DNA of 64,000 nt. Source: Okapia johnstoni. Taxonomy: Eukaryota; Chordata; Mammalia; Artiodactyla; Giraffidae. Positions within the stretch are counted from its first letter, which is position 1. Each line of letters starts with the position of its first letter. Made by a program: the position numbers and the translations under genes. The DNA is taken from positions 77,978,385-78,042,384 of the forward strand of contig CM044315.1 in NCBI GenBank assembly GCA_024291935.2, read 5' to 3'. Shown here one piece after another: positions 30,401 to 64,000 of the stretch. A model generated the notes under the pieces. The model worked only from the letters and a program-made list of their open reading frames with translations. It had not been told where the DNA came from and did not search any database.

Positions 30401-33357
30401 GATTTGGTAGTTTAATCAGTAGAAATATCTGAAGCTGTCTCTGAATGTTATCCCTGATGTAACTCCCACGATTGACCTAATGTCTTTCCTGCTGTAGGCC
30501 TGGGCTCTAATATCTTCCGTCTGCTGGACAGCCTGCGGGCCCTGTCAGGCCAGGCTGGATGCCGCCTCCGTGCCCTGCATCTCAGTGACCTGTTCTCACC
30601 ACTGCCCATCCTGGAGCTGACACGTGCCATTGTGCGAGCCCTGCCCCTGCTGCGGGTCCTCTCTATCCGTGTGGACCACCCCAGCCAGAGGGACAACCCA
30701 GCTGTGCCTGGGAATGCAGGGCCCCCTAGCAACGTAATTGGGGACGAGGAGATACCAGGTGAAGCATTGTGTGCGTGTATTTCTTCACAAATGTGCCAGT
30801 GTATTTGTGTGGGCCGGGCAAAAGGTCTCTAACCCAGGTCTCTAAACCACCACATTCCTGGCTTATCTATAATTTGTTCCCTTTAGAGCCTGCTAATCTG
30901 AAAGATGGGTTACCTGGTGGTTCAGCTGGTAAAGAATCCTCCTGCAATGTGGGAGACCTGGGTTTGATCCCTGGGTTGGGAAGATCCCCTGGAGAAGGGA
31001 AGGCTACCCACTCCAGTATTCTGGCCTGGAGAATTCTATGGACTGTAGTGTCCATGGGATCACAAAGACTTGGACACGACTGAGTGAATTTCAGTTTTAA
31101 AGATAACCATGGGTTGGATAGATCTCAGACCAACACTAGCCTAGTAGGGAGTCACTGGCACATCCACTCCAGAAAGGGGTCTGAACCAAGAACCGAACTG
31201 ACCAAACTGATGGGTCCCCGTGCTGTATGTGCCCTTAGTTTCTACGTGTCTCGTATCCCACCATTCTGCATGTGCTAAGCCGCTTCAGTCGTGTCTGATT
31301 CTTTGTGACTCCCACGGATCGCAGCCCACCAGGCTCCTGTGTCCACGGGATTCTCCAGGCAAAAACAATGGAGTAGATAGCCATTTCCTTCTCCAGGGGA
31401 TCTTCCCGATCCTGGGATCAAACCCACGTCTCTCATGTCTTCTGTATTGGCAGGCAGGTTCTCTACCACTGGTGCCACTTGAGCCCACCATTCTGCATAC
31501 TCTTTTATTATACTTGTGTCTGAGTAGTCATCTTGGATTAAAAGCACCATTAAGGGCAAGGACTAAATTATGTATTAGCATACTGCCTAGCATATATAGG
31601 CACTCAAGGACAAGTTGATGAATAAATGATTTTTCAGTGAATCCCTTAAGGACAGGATGAGACCTGCAATGGGAGTAAAGTAGATATGACCAGTTGGAAT
31701 CTTCCCTCCCTACCATATCCAGAAAACTGCCTGGAACAGCTAGAGATGGGATTTCCACGGGGAGCCCAGCCAGCCCCACTGCTCTGCTCTGTACTGAAGG
31801 CCTCAGGTTCTCTGCAGCAACTCTCCCTGGATAGTGCCACCTTTGCATCTCCCCAAGATTTTGGGCTTGTGTTGCAGACACTCAAAGGTATGATCCAGCT
31901 AGAATGACAAAGGGAAGAGAGTAGAAGGGGACTTTGTTCTTTGGGAAAGCTAAGGTCCATGAACTTTCTCCCAATCCAGAGTACAACCTAACCCTAAAGA
32001 GGCTGAGCTTCCATGACATGAATCTGGCTGACTGTCAGAGTGAGGTGCTCTTTTTGCTACAGAATCTGACTCTTCAAGGTAAGTCCTTCATCCAGAACCC
32101 AGGGACTCATTGGTCCTCACTGCAGAATTGCCACGGTCTCACTGAGTCAGCAAGCCACTGTTCTTTTCTTAGTCTTACGTTCTCATAAAATTATAGAACC
32201 TGTATCACCTTCCTTCTAGAAGGTCCCCAACCTAACCCTTCCTATACTAAACATGGGAAATTATTCACTTGTAGAGTACCTCACCTAAAAGTTTTCTTAC
32301 CTTCCACTAGCTGACAGAAATGATGGTGGTGGGAAGGGATAAATGTGCTATGAGGTCCCCCTCATAGACTTGTCACTAATGTCCACCCCTGCATAAAAGG
32401 AAATGAATGGAGAACTGTCCATCTAAAGAGTCTCCCCATAGGCTCAGTCTCTGGTTTGAATCCTGACTTAGTTGCAACCTTGCTTGAGGGTTTGGACAAA
32501 TTATTTTCCCCTTCTGGGACTCTATAAAATGCTTATAACCCTTTTTAAGGCCCTGGGGGCAGGTGGGGCAGCACCAGTTCTCAGGCTGCCACCAGAACTT
32601 ATTGTAATTTTTCTTTACAGAGATTACCTTCTCTTTCTGCCGTCTGTTTGAGAAGCGCCCAGCCCAATTTCTGCCCGAGATGGTTGCTGCTATGAAGGGC
32701 AACTCCACACTGAAGGGCCTCCGGCTGCCAGGGAACCGCCTGGGTGGGGACAGGGCCCTGAGGAGGGAGAGGGGGAAGGAGCCAGTCCTCTGACTTAGAA
32801 ACTCAGTGGGGGAAGGTACAGACCTCTCCACTGAGAAGACAGGGGTTGGGATAGTTGTGCTGGGGCTTTAGGAGGCTGGGCTTCTCTCCAGCCCGAATTG
32901 GGTTGGGAAACCTTTGTTTCCTATTCTGGGGTAAAGGTGATGAGCATTTCTCCCCATCTCCCCAGGGAATGCTGGCCTACTGGCCCTGGCAGATGTTTTC
33001 TCGGAAGATTCATCCTCCTCTCTCTGTCAGCTGGATATCAGGTACCCGTGGGGGTGGGGAATGACAAGGGATAAATCTGCAGGGACACAGACCAGGGATT
33101 AATTGATTCCTGGGTTTCCTATCCTCACCCCTACCAGTTCCAACTGCATCAAGCCAGATGGGCTTCTGGAGTTCGCCAAGCGGCTGGAGCGCTGGGGCCG
33201 TGGGGCCTTTGGTCACCTGCGCCTCTTCCAAAACTGGCTGGACCAGGATGCAGTCACAGCCAGGGAAGCCATCCGGAGGCTCCGGGCCACCTGCCATGTG
33301 GTTAGCGACTCGTGGGACTCATCCCAAGCCTTCGCAGATTATGTCAGCACCATGTGA
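15232..33357 (+). CDS. LRRC41: Leucine-rich repeat protein 41 (MUF1), Cul5-Elongin BC ligase receptor, 10 exons
   Basis: Coding exons are 15232-15432, 19235-19321, 20109-20179, 26570-27716, 30498-30758, 31723-31887, 31980-32078, 32621-32743, 32966-33041 and 33138-33357. LRRC41 binds Elongin B/C and Cullin5-Rbx2 and recruits substrates for ubiquitination. Visible parts are an N-terminal BC box [10 protein letters not shown] (residues 45-54), a Cul5-box core LPGP at the start of exon 2, a Ser/Pro/Lys-rich middle with a basic stretch [14 protein letters not shown] (exon 4), and C-terminal leucine-rich repeats ([48 protein letters not shown]). It ends AFADYVSTM. Exons 2-10 are mutually in phase. 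Exon 1, if spliced at its only strong donor (GTAAGT at 15433), leaves the frame 2 bases off, because GGGGTGTGTGGG has one GT more than the expected GTG-TGG-G. An allele, sequence error or alternative donor could explain it. About 815 residues are expected, against about 812 in human. Confidence 0.95.
15470..16870. repeat. GGCC-dense degenerate repeat / CpG island in LRRC41 intron 1
   Basis: The sequence is saturated with AGGCC/GGCCT words. A block GGGCGAGGCCAGGAGGCC occurs at 15501-15518 and again at 15662-15679, with a diverged third copy near 15829-15849, giving a spacing of about 160 bases. A second theme, GACTGACGG, recurs at about 15890, 16073 and 16112. Long open frames occur on both strands (for example 15592-16443 minus) but reflect GC bias. 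Confidence 0.6.
17438..17588 (+). repeat. Bov-tA2-type SINE, sense
   Basis: It carries 'ggttcgatctctgggttggg', 'aacccactccagtattcttg' and 'gagtcggacacaactgac', the sense form of the BovA family. Intronic in LRRC41. Confidence 0.9.
18275..18480 (+). repeat. MIR SINE fragment
   Basis: Pattern 'aaattgaggctcaacgacat' after 'ttcacaacaatcttaagagg' is typical of MIR. LRRC41 intron 1. Confidence 0.65.
19235..19321 (+). CDS. LRRC41: LRRC41 coding exon 2 (Cul5 box)
   Basis: Acceptor TTTTTGTAG, donor GTGAGT. In family frame it encodes (A)[14 protein letters not shown] to EETALKK, with the LPGP Cullin5-box core. Confidence 0.93.
19565..19696 (-). repeat. CHR-type SINE, antisense
   Basis: 'gattgaactcaggccctggc' and 'cctaaccactggcctgcca' mark the antisense tRNA-derived SINE in LRRC41 intron 2. 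Confidence 0.8.
19765..20015 (+). repeat. MIR SINE
   Basis: 'gaaactgaggtacagaaaaa' with 'aaggtcacacagctag' is a clear MIR core. LRRC41 intron 2, just upstream of exon 3. Confidence 0.75.
20109..20179 (+). CDS. LRRC41: LRRC41 coding exon 3
   Basis: Acceptor CTCTACAG, donor GTAAGT. It encodes (G)[23 protein letters not shown]. Confidence 0.95.
22225..22305 (+). repeat. L1 3' terminus
   Basis: 'attgtccttcaattaaaaga' followed by an A tract matches a short 3' end of a ruminant L1. Confidence 0.6.
22512..22643 (-). repeat. Bov-tA/BovA SINE, antisense
   Basis: 'cactggagtgggttgccatt' and 'ggtctgagccagcagggaag' identify a truncated antisense copy. Confidence 0.85.
23163..23434 (-). repeat. BovA-type SINE dimer, antisense
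   Basis: Two successive monomers each show 'accccat' then 'accaggctcc' and 'ttccaggcaa'/'tccaggcaaa', so two related units lie in tandem, as in longer BovA/BTALU-type elements. Confidence 0.85.
23431..23507. repeat. 38-bp tandem duplication beside a SINE
   Basis: CTAGAAATAGTTAAATA at 23431 is repeated at 23469, each followed by (C/T)GTAGTGGTAAAAATGT. The two units differ by a few bases. Confidence 0.75.
26190..26316 (-). repeat. CHR-type SINE, antisense
   Basis: 'ccagggattgaacctgggcc' and 'ctaaccactggactgccaag' are diagnostic. It lies about 250 bases upstream of LRRC41 exon 4. Confidence 0.8.
26330..26470 (+). repeat. MIR-like fragment
   Basis: 'cttacttgtaaattggat' and 'gtgaggattaagtgaa' resemble the MIR core. 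Short and diverged. Confidence 0.45.
26570..27716 (+). CDS. LRRC41: LRRC41 coding exon 4 (large central exon)
   Basis: Acceptor TTTTCAG, donor GTGAGT. It runs 382 codons from [16 protein letters not shown] to LTLSYN. It includes a Ser-rich low-complexity tract ([15 protein letters not shown]), a basic putative nuclear-localisation stretch and an acidic patch ([12 protein letters not shown]). Antisense open frames here are shadows. Confidence 0.97.
28545..28725 (+). repeat. MIR SINE fragment
   Basis: 'gtgacttgcccaggataagt' after 'ctactatgtgcctggcata' is MIR-like. LRRC41 intron 4. Confidence 0.6.
28860..29905 (+). repeat. L2 LINE fragment
   Basis: Phrases such as 'ttctcacctggattcatcat' and 'cttcagcccac'-like segments, together with the overall CT-rich layout, match the L2 ORF2/3' region with deletions. 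It fills much of LRRC41 intron 4. Confidence 0.5.
30498..30758 (+). CDS. LRRC41: LRRC41 coding exon 5
   Basis: Acceptor GCTGTAG, donor GTGAAG. It encodes (G)[15 protein letters not shown] to IGDEEIP, with leucine-rich repeats. Confidence 0.96.
30904..31084 (+). repeat. Bov-tA2-type SINE, sense
   Basis: 'ggttcagctggtaaagaatc', 'gggtttgatccctgggttgg' and 'cttggacacgactgag' are present. LRRC41 intron 5. Confidence 0.92.
31268..31486 (-). repeat. BovA2-type SINE, antisense
   Basis: 'cttcagtcgtgtctgattct' and 'ccatttccttctccagggga' identify it. It faces the preceding sense copy, so the two form a potential inverted pair in LRRC41 intron 5. Confidence 0.9.
31495..31632 (+). repeat. L2 3'-end fragment
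   Basis: 'gggcaaggactaaattatg' and 'actgcctagcatatatagg' resemble the L2 3' terminus. Confidence 0.55.
31723..31887 (+). CDS. LRRC41: LRRC41 coding exon 6
   Basis: Acceptor ATATCCAG, donor GTATGA. It encodes (E)[15 protein letters not shown] to FGLVLQTLK. Confidence 0.96.
31980..32078 (+). CDS. LRRC41: LRRC41 coding exon 7
   Basis: Acceptor CAATCCAG, donor GTAAGT. It encodes (E)[18 protein letters not shown] to LLQNLTLQ. The preceding intron is only 92 bases. Confidence 0.96.
32621..32743 (+). CDS. LRRC41: LRRC41 coding exon 8
   Basis: Acceptor TTCTTTACAG. It encodes (E)[16 protein letters not shown] to LRLPGNRL. The donor GTGGGG departs from the consensus at +3 to +5. Confidence 0.94.
32966..33041 (+). 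CDS. LRRC41: LRRC41 coding exon 9
   Basis: Acceptor TCCCCAG, donor GTACCC. It encodes (G)[24 protein letters not shown], one leucine-rich repeat and the start of the next. Confidence 0.95.
33138..33357 (+). CDS. LRRC41: LRRC41 coding exon 10 with stop
   Basis: Acceptor CCTACCAG. It encodes [16 protein letters not shown] to [12 protein letters not shown] at 33355-33357. The 3' UTR follows, with a pyrimidine-rich tract near 33440-33495. Confidence 0.97.
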
Positions 33358-33767
33358 TGGGCCCATGCCTCATAGGCCCATGCTCAGTACCATCAGCTTG
33401 CAGGGGCTGAGGCATGGGCTGCCCAGAACTCCTAACCACCAATTCTTTCTCTTTCTGCTACCTTTTTTTCTCTTTTTTTCCTTTTTCCCTTGCACTGAAG
33501 TCCTGGAGGCCTTGATGGGGCCCAGCAAAGGCATTCCCACACCTGGGTTTGGAGCCTTTGGGTTCCTTACCCAGTACCCTGGGCCAGGAGGTTTCAGTGG
33601 TCATCAATCACTGAGGACAGCCCCCGTCCCCTTCCCTGCCCCAGGGTTCCTGCTTTCGTTTCTCAAGCAGGTACCCAGGCTTTGGTGAAGTGTAGGAGTG
33701 CCCATTACTAGGCCTCTCCTCTGCTGGGCTTACCATGCTGCTTCCAGGCCTCAGTCCCTTTCATACC

Positions 33768-33773
33768 TTTATT
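33768..33773 (-). terminator. RAD54L: RAD54L polyadenylation signal AATAAA
   Basis: The minus strand reads AATAAA about 170 bases beyond the RAD54L stop. It lies inside the LRRC41 3' UTR of the opposite strand. Confidence 0.7.
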
Positions 33774-33808
33774 CCTTTCTTTTTTTAACCAAAAAGTTTT
33801 TCTTATAA

Positions 33809-33814
33809 AATAAA
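33809..33814 (+). terminator. LRRC41: LRRC41 polyadenylation signal AATAAA
   Basis: AATAAA lies 452 bases after the LRRC41 stop. Expected cleavage near 33825-33835 places it past the RAD54L signal, so the two convergent 3' UTRs should overlap. Confidence 0.75.
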
Positions 33815-33943
33815 TTTTGGGCAAACATCATGCAGCCCTTCTTGATTTTTCTCTCAGAGAACAAAATTCAACAGTGCCCTACTGGGCAGGGAGTCCCCTT
33901 TTCCCACCTCTTTCCTCTAACAGCTACACACCAGACCAGCTGG

Positions 33944-59171
<25,228 letters not shown>

Positions 59172-59549
59172 CCTGGGCCCAGGAATATAAAACGTCAAGT
59201 ACCCATTAGGCAAAGGTCAAAGGCACCCAGCCACTGAGAATGTAGAACCAGCCTAGTAAAGACCGGGCTGCTACACTTTTAAGAGCATGGGCTAATTCAA
59301 GGAGCAGGGATGGAGGGAATACAGCCAGGGGCTGAGGTTTGGGCCCGAAGTATGAAGAGTGTCGGTCTCCAGTTAGCCGAGGCGGGAGAGAAGGGCAGAA
59401 AGGAAGTACCCAATCAGAAATGGGTAGAGGTCTAGGATGGGGGGAAGAGGCAAGGGAAGAGACTGCCAGATTGGGCAGAGGGGAGTCGGGATAACGGCCC
59501 CAGATGGACTTGAAGGCAGGGGGTAGCAGTGGGGGTGGGAGGTGGGGGA

Positions 59550-60110
59550 AGGGTGAAAACCCGAGGCCTGGGGAGGGCGAGTTCGGAGAAGGAATTTCCC
59601 AGGTCGGAGTGCGGATGCGGGCCTGAGGGAGGCCGAGCAGGGGTCCAGGCAGGACAGTAGAAGACCCGATCTTGGGAGGGGAATCCCGGGCGAGGCTGTA
59701 AAGAGCCGCAGAGCTGAATCCCAAGCACTGCCGCTTAACCTTCCTCTACCCAAAGCGCGCGTTAACAGCCGCCAGGACTCCCGGGACCCGCCAGGCCCGG
59801 TCAATCGAACCTCCCGCGGTGCCGCCACCGCACCGCCCATTGGCTGCGTTCGATGCGTTCGGCGCTCGCGCCCCAAGGATGGAGGCGGGCCAAGCCCTGC
59901 GGTCGCCGAGAGGCAGGGGCTGTGGAGCTGGGTTGGCTAAACGGACCGGCAAGGAGGTGGGACTTAGGAGGGAGGGCAGGGTCCGCGGTGGCGGGAGCCG
60001 TTGGGCGAGGTGGGCGGGGCAAGAGGACCCGCAAAGTTTTTGCGCTTGGGGGCAGGGCTTGGGTTCGGGTCCATTGGCGTGTTCGAGAGGCGGTTGAGCT
60101 GCCTGGGAAG
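59550..60110. promoter_or_regulatory. RAD54L: CpG-rich RAD54L promoter region with CCAAT boxes
   Basis: GC- and CpG-rich DNA surrounds 59750-60080. On the minus strand CCAAT occurs at 59839-59843 and 60073-60077, and GGCGCGAGCGCC-type text near 59861-59872 could hold E2F-like sites. This is the likely RAD54L start region, 400-700 bases upstream of the ATG. Long open frames here are GC-bias artefacts. Confidence 0.6.
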
Positions 60111-60654
60111 CAACTGAAGTGATGGTTTACTTCAGATGAGGCTGCGAAGGACTTGCGCCTGTGTGCAGAAGGCTGGGAAAGGGGGGCATAGTATGTGACA
60201 GAGCTGGAGAGGGGGTCGGGGTTGGAGTTAGATGTCGCTCCACTTCCCCCATCCCCACCCTCCGAGGATGGGGGCAGTTTTTCCGTCTGGACTCCCTACC
60301 ACGTGGTCGGCTTAGGCTGTGAAAGCTCCCAGGGGACTTGATTTTTAGGTCTGAGGTGTCTCGAAGAAAGCTACCTTCCTTTGCTAGGCAAAACCATGCT
60401 GGCGGCAGTGTGGCTTTGGAGTCAGACCTAATCCTATACACAGTCTTCCTGTAGGCTCAGTCTCTTAAAACGTCAAGTACTTCATAACGAAACTGTGTAT
60501 TATATTAGTATTTTGGCTATTCTGAGAATTAGATAAATTAATGTGCTTAAATTTCTCGATATAATGCCAAGCACAACCTAGGTACTCACTAGTAAGGGGT
60601 ATACACATAGCATTTATTGCCAGGTACCTGTAAGTTTTTTAGTTATAATCATTT

Positions 60655-61115
60655 AATAAAGCTGAGTGCCGAAGAATTGATGGCTTTTGAACTGTGGTGT
60701 TGAAGAAGACTCTGAGAGTCCCTTGGACTTCGAGGAGATCCAACCAGTCCATTCTAAAGGAAATCAGTCCTGAATATTCATTAGAAGGACTGATGCTGAA
60801 GCTGAAACTCCAGTTGTGTGGTAGTTTGAACATTCTTTGGCATTTCCTTTCTTTGGGATTGGAATGAAAACTGACCTTTTCCAGTCCTGTGGCCACTGCT
60901 GAGTTTTCCAAATTTGCTGACATATTAAGTGCAGCACTTTCACAGCATCATCTTTTAGGATTTGAAATAGCTCAACTGGAATTCCATCACCTCCACTAGC
61001 TTTGTTTGTAGTGATGCTTCCTAAGGCCCACTTGACTTCATACTCCAGGATGTCTGGCTACAGGTGAGTGATCACACCATTGTGATTATCTGGGTCGTGA
61101 AGATCTTTTAGATTA
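60655..61115. mobile_element. Rearranged BovB fragments in opposite orientations
   Basis: 60655-60810 is sense BovB 3' coding text ('gaactgtggtgttgaagaag'). 60811-61115 is antisense BovB from a more upstream part of the element ('ttccatcacctccactagct'). The junction lies around 'ctccagttgtgtgg'. Confidence 0.75.
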
Positions 61116-61134
61116 GATTAAGAGACTTGAAAAG

Positions 61135-61525
61135 ACATCAAATGTATTAAATGAAGTAAGTCAGAGAAAGACAAATATCATATGATATCACTCATGTAGA
61201 ATCTAATTTAAAAAAATGATGCAAGTTAACTTATTTACAAAACAAACAGACTTACAGATATTGAATGCAAACAGATGGTTACCAAGGGGGAAATGTGTGA
61301 GGGAGGGCTAAATCAGAAGCTTGGGATTAACATACACACACTACTATATATAAGATTGACAGCCAATAGGGACCCATTGCATAGCACAGGGCATATTCAA
61401 TATTCTGTGATAACCTATATGAGAAAAGAATCAATATATGATATGTATAACTGAATCACTTTGCTGTACACCTGAAACTTATACAACGTTATAAATCAAC
61501 TATACTCCAATATAATAAAAAGACA
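61135..61525 (+). repeat. L1 3' UTR end
   Basis: 'atatcatatgatatcactca', 'cacctgaaacttatacaacg' and 'aaatcaactatactccaata' are the usual L1 3' end. Confidence 0.85.
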
Positions 61526-61639
61526 CAAATGTTTTCAAATGGACAAGACTATAGTATCTACGGATGTACATTTGGATGATAAAACTATAAAAAAGATACA
61601 AAGAAGTGAATACTGTAGTCAGCAAATGGTTGCTTATTG

Positions 61640-61851
61640 GCAGCAGAGTAGTGTTAGTTGCTCAGTTGTGTCCAACTCTTTGTGATCCCATGGACTGTAG
61701 CCAACCAAGCTCCTCTGTTTATGGAATTCTCCAGGCAAGAATACTGGAGTGGGTGGCCATTTCTTCTGGGGATCTTCCCAAGCCATGGATCAAACCTGTG
61801 TCTCCTGCATTGCAGGCAGATGCTTTACTGTCTAAGCCACCAGGGAAGCCC
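61640..61851 (-). repeat. BovA2-type SINE, antisense
   Basis: 'ttgctcagttgtgtccaact' and 'ctaagccaccagggaagccc' are diagnostic. Confidence 0.93.
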
Positions 61852-62325
61852 AAATATAATATAAGTGCTATGTAAATAGTTGAAGATGAGTGGCAAATTC
61901 AAGTTTTGTTTTTTGGAATTTCATGGAATTTTTTTTTCAAGTATTTTCCATCCTTCGATTGAATCCATGGATATGTAGATATGAAGGGCTGACTGTATTT
62001 TCTTCTCTCTAAATATCAAATTCCTAGCAAATAAATAATACCATATACACTTTCAAATTAAATTCACAAGTTTTTTGTTTGTTTGTTTGATTTTGCTTTA
62101 ACCTGTCATGTAACATACTGCCATGAGTCTTTGGAGGTGGCATCTAAGCAAAAAAAGCTGCATATGGTCACTCTCTGTATGAGAGGTGTAAATAAGTAAG
62201 GAGACAACATTTTTGTGGACTATTTTTAAAGCATGATAAATGGCATTATCAACATTATTCATGATTTAAATATTATGTATACGTTACAGATCATCTCCAT
62301 ATCAACAATTATGTAAGGGGAACAC

Positions 62326-63550
62326 TCAGTTCAGTTAAGTTCAGGCGCTCAGTCGTGTCCGACCCTTTGCGACCCCATGAACCGCAGCACGCCAGGCCTC
62401 CCTGTCCATCACCAAATCCCGGAGTTTACCCAAACCCACGTCCATCGATTCGGTGACGCCATCCAACCATCTCATCCTCTGTCGTCCCCTTCTCCTCCTG
62501 CCCCCAATCCTTCCCAGCATTAGGGTCTTTTCCAATAAGTCAACTCTTCACATGAGGTGGCCAAAGTATTGGAGTTTCAGCTTCAACATCAGCCCTTCCA
62601 ATGAACATCCAGGACTGATCTCCTTTAGGATGGACTGGTTGGATCTTCTTGCAGTCCAAGTGACTCTCAAGAGTCTTCTCCAACACCACAGTTCAAAAGC
62701 ATCAATTCTTCGGCGCTCAGCTTTCTTCACCATCCAACTCTCACATCCATACATGACCACTGGAAAAACCATAGTCTTGAACTAGATGGACCTTTGTTGG
62801 CAAAGTAATGTCTCTGCTTTTAAATATGCTATCTAGGTTGGTCATAACCTTCCTTCCAAGGAGTAAGTGTCTTTTAATTTCATGGCTGCAATCACCATCA
62901 GCAGTGATCTTGGAGCCCCAAAAAATAAAGTCTGACACTGTTTCCACTGTTTCCCCATCTATTTGCCATGAAGTGATGGGACCAGATGCCATGATCTTAG
63001 TTTTCTGAACGTTGAGCTTTAAGCCAACTTTTTCACTCTCCTCTTTCACTTTCATCAAGAGGCTCTTTGGTTCTTCTTCGCTTTCTGCTATAACAGTAGT
63101 GTCATCTGCATATCTGAGGTTATTGATATTTCTCCCGGCAATCTTGATTCCAGCTTGTGTTTCTTCCAGCGCAGCGTTTCTCATGATGTACTCTGCATAT
63201 AAGTTAAATAAGCAGGGTGACAATATACAGCCTTGACGTACTCCTTTTCCTATTTGGAACCAATCTGTTGTTTCGTGTCCAGTTTTAACTGTTGCTTCCT
63301 GACCTGCATACACGTTTCTCAAGAGACAGGTCAGATGGTCTGGTATTCCCATCTCTTTCAGAATTTTCCACAGTTTATTGTGATCCACACAGTGAAAGGC
63401 TTTGGCATAGTCAATAAAGCAGAAATAGATGTTTTTCTGGAACTCTCTTGCTTTTTTGATAATCCAGCGGATGTTGGCAATTTGATCTCTGGTTCCTCTG
63501 CCTTTTCTAAAACCAGCTTGAACATCTGGAAGTTCACGGTTCACGTATTC
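62326..63550 (-). mobile_element. BovB LINE, 5'-truncated, large reverse-transcriptase frame retained
   Basis: The minus-strand element ends at its 3' terminus near 62326 ('ctgaacttaactgaactgag' in sense). A 267-codon open frame (62741-63544) covers most of the reverse-transcriptase domain: FIDYAKAF (motif A), [16 protein letters not shown] (motif B) and YADDT (catalytic box). A frameshift near 62790 separates it from the downstream coding part at 62548-62772. The first part of the ORF, including the endonuclease, is missing, so autonomous movement is not expected. Confidence 0.9.
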
Positions 63551-63789
63551 TAGAAAATAAAAAGTCTTATAATGTTCTTATGCAGTGCTTGGCAGCAGAA
63601 GAGGATTCTAATTGGGATGGGGCATATAGACAGGACTTCTGGGTAGGTTCTAGTTCTTGACATGCCAGTGGTTATAGGAGTGTTTAATAATTCATGAAGT
63701 CATATTCATTTTGTGTGTTTTCTACACTTGTGCTTTATTTTACAATGAATAGTTTTTTAAAAGAATAACAAGGCAGCGTTATGAACAAT

Positions 63790-64000
63790 TTTATGCCAAT
63801 AAATTTAACAACTTAATTGAAACAAATTCTTTGAAAAACACAACTTACCAAAACTAACTCAAAATGAAATTAAAAGTTGGAATACCTCCATATGTATCAC
63901 AGAAATTGAATTTATCAAAACCCTCTCCCACAAAGAAAACTCCAAGCCCAGATTATTTCTCTGATGAAGTCTATCAAATAGTGAATAATGCTACCAAACT
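63790..64000 (+). repeat. L1 ORF2 fragment, runs off the window
   Basis: 'aaaactccaagcccagatta' followed by 'gatgaagtctatcaaat' resembles the sense ORF2 segment just before the reverse transcriptase core. Confidence 0.6.

Noticed and set aside
33158..33688. 176-codon plus-strand frame
   Set aside because: It is an alternative frame through LRRC41 exon 10 and its 3' UTR.
59206..59876. Minus-strand open frames of 167-172 codons upstream of the RAD54L ATG
   Set aside because: They lie in GC-rich promoter/5' UTR sequence, have Pro/Ser bias, and are out of any supported splice pattern with exon 2.

Overview
This window is nuclear DNA from a ruminant, most likely a bovid. Two lines of evidence support that. 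First, it is full of ruminant-specific repeats: BovB (RTE-type) LINE fragments, Bov-tA/BovA2 and CHR tRNA-derived SINEs, and ruminant L1 3' ends. Second, the N-terminus of the encoded UQCRH matches the bovine form I remember. No bacterial-type gene clusters, CRISPR arrays, rRNAs or functional tRNAs were seen. I found no convincing undescribed molecular system; the interesting points concern gene architecture, one probable frame-breaking dinucleotide, and nested transposons.

Three protein-coding genes are present, in the order known from mammals (UQCRH - LRRC41 - RAD54L). UQCRH (minus strand, CDS 6840-14791, 4 coding exons) encodes the acidic hinge subunit of respiratory complex III. LRRC41/MUF1 (plus strand, CDS 15232-33357, 10 exons) encodes a substrate receptor of a Cullin5-Elongin BC ubiquitin ligase. 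RAD54L (minus strand, CDS 33944-59171, 18 coding exons) encodes the Swi2/Snf2 motor of homologous recombination. I assembled every exon by hand from canonical GT/AG sites. UQCRH gives exactly 91 codons plus stop and RAD54L exactly 749 plus stop, both uninterrupted. LRRC41 reads through except at the exon 1/exon 2 joint, where the sequence carries 2 bp (GT) more than the family protein allows.

Layout: 1-6.6 kb is intergenic and made of old L1 DNA in antisense, SINEs, and a nearly complete Tigger-type (pogo) DNA transposon at 2138-4325 with matching ends and TA duplications. 6.6-14.8 kb is UQCRH. 14.8-15.3 kb is a shared head-to-head CpG-rich promoter with an ETS/GABP-type site and two AAGATGGCGGC (YY1-type) boxes. 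15.2-33.8 kb is LRRC41, with a GGCC-dense degenerate repeat in intron 1. At 33.75-33.83 kb the 3' UTRs of LRRC41 and RAD54L converge and probably overlap. 33.9-59.2 kb is RAD54L, with introns loaded with L1, BovB, SINE, L2, MIR and one hAT-like element. 59.5-60.1 kb is the RAD54L CpG-rich promoter region with CCAAT boxes. 60.6-64 kb is intergenic, with BovB copies (one retaining a large part of its reverse transcriptase frame) and L1 fragments.

The genes are neighbours rather than an operon. UQCRH and LRRC41 probably share a housekeeping promoter, and LRRC41 and RAD54L share a termination zone. Their functions (respiration, ubiquitin ligation, DNA repair) are not known to form one pathway.
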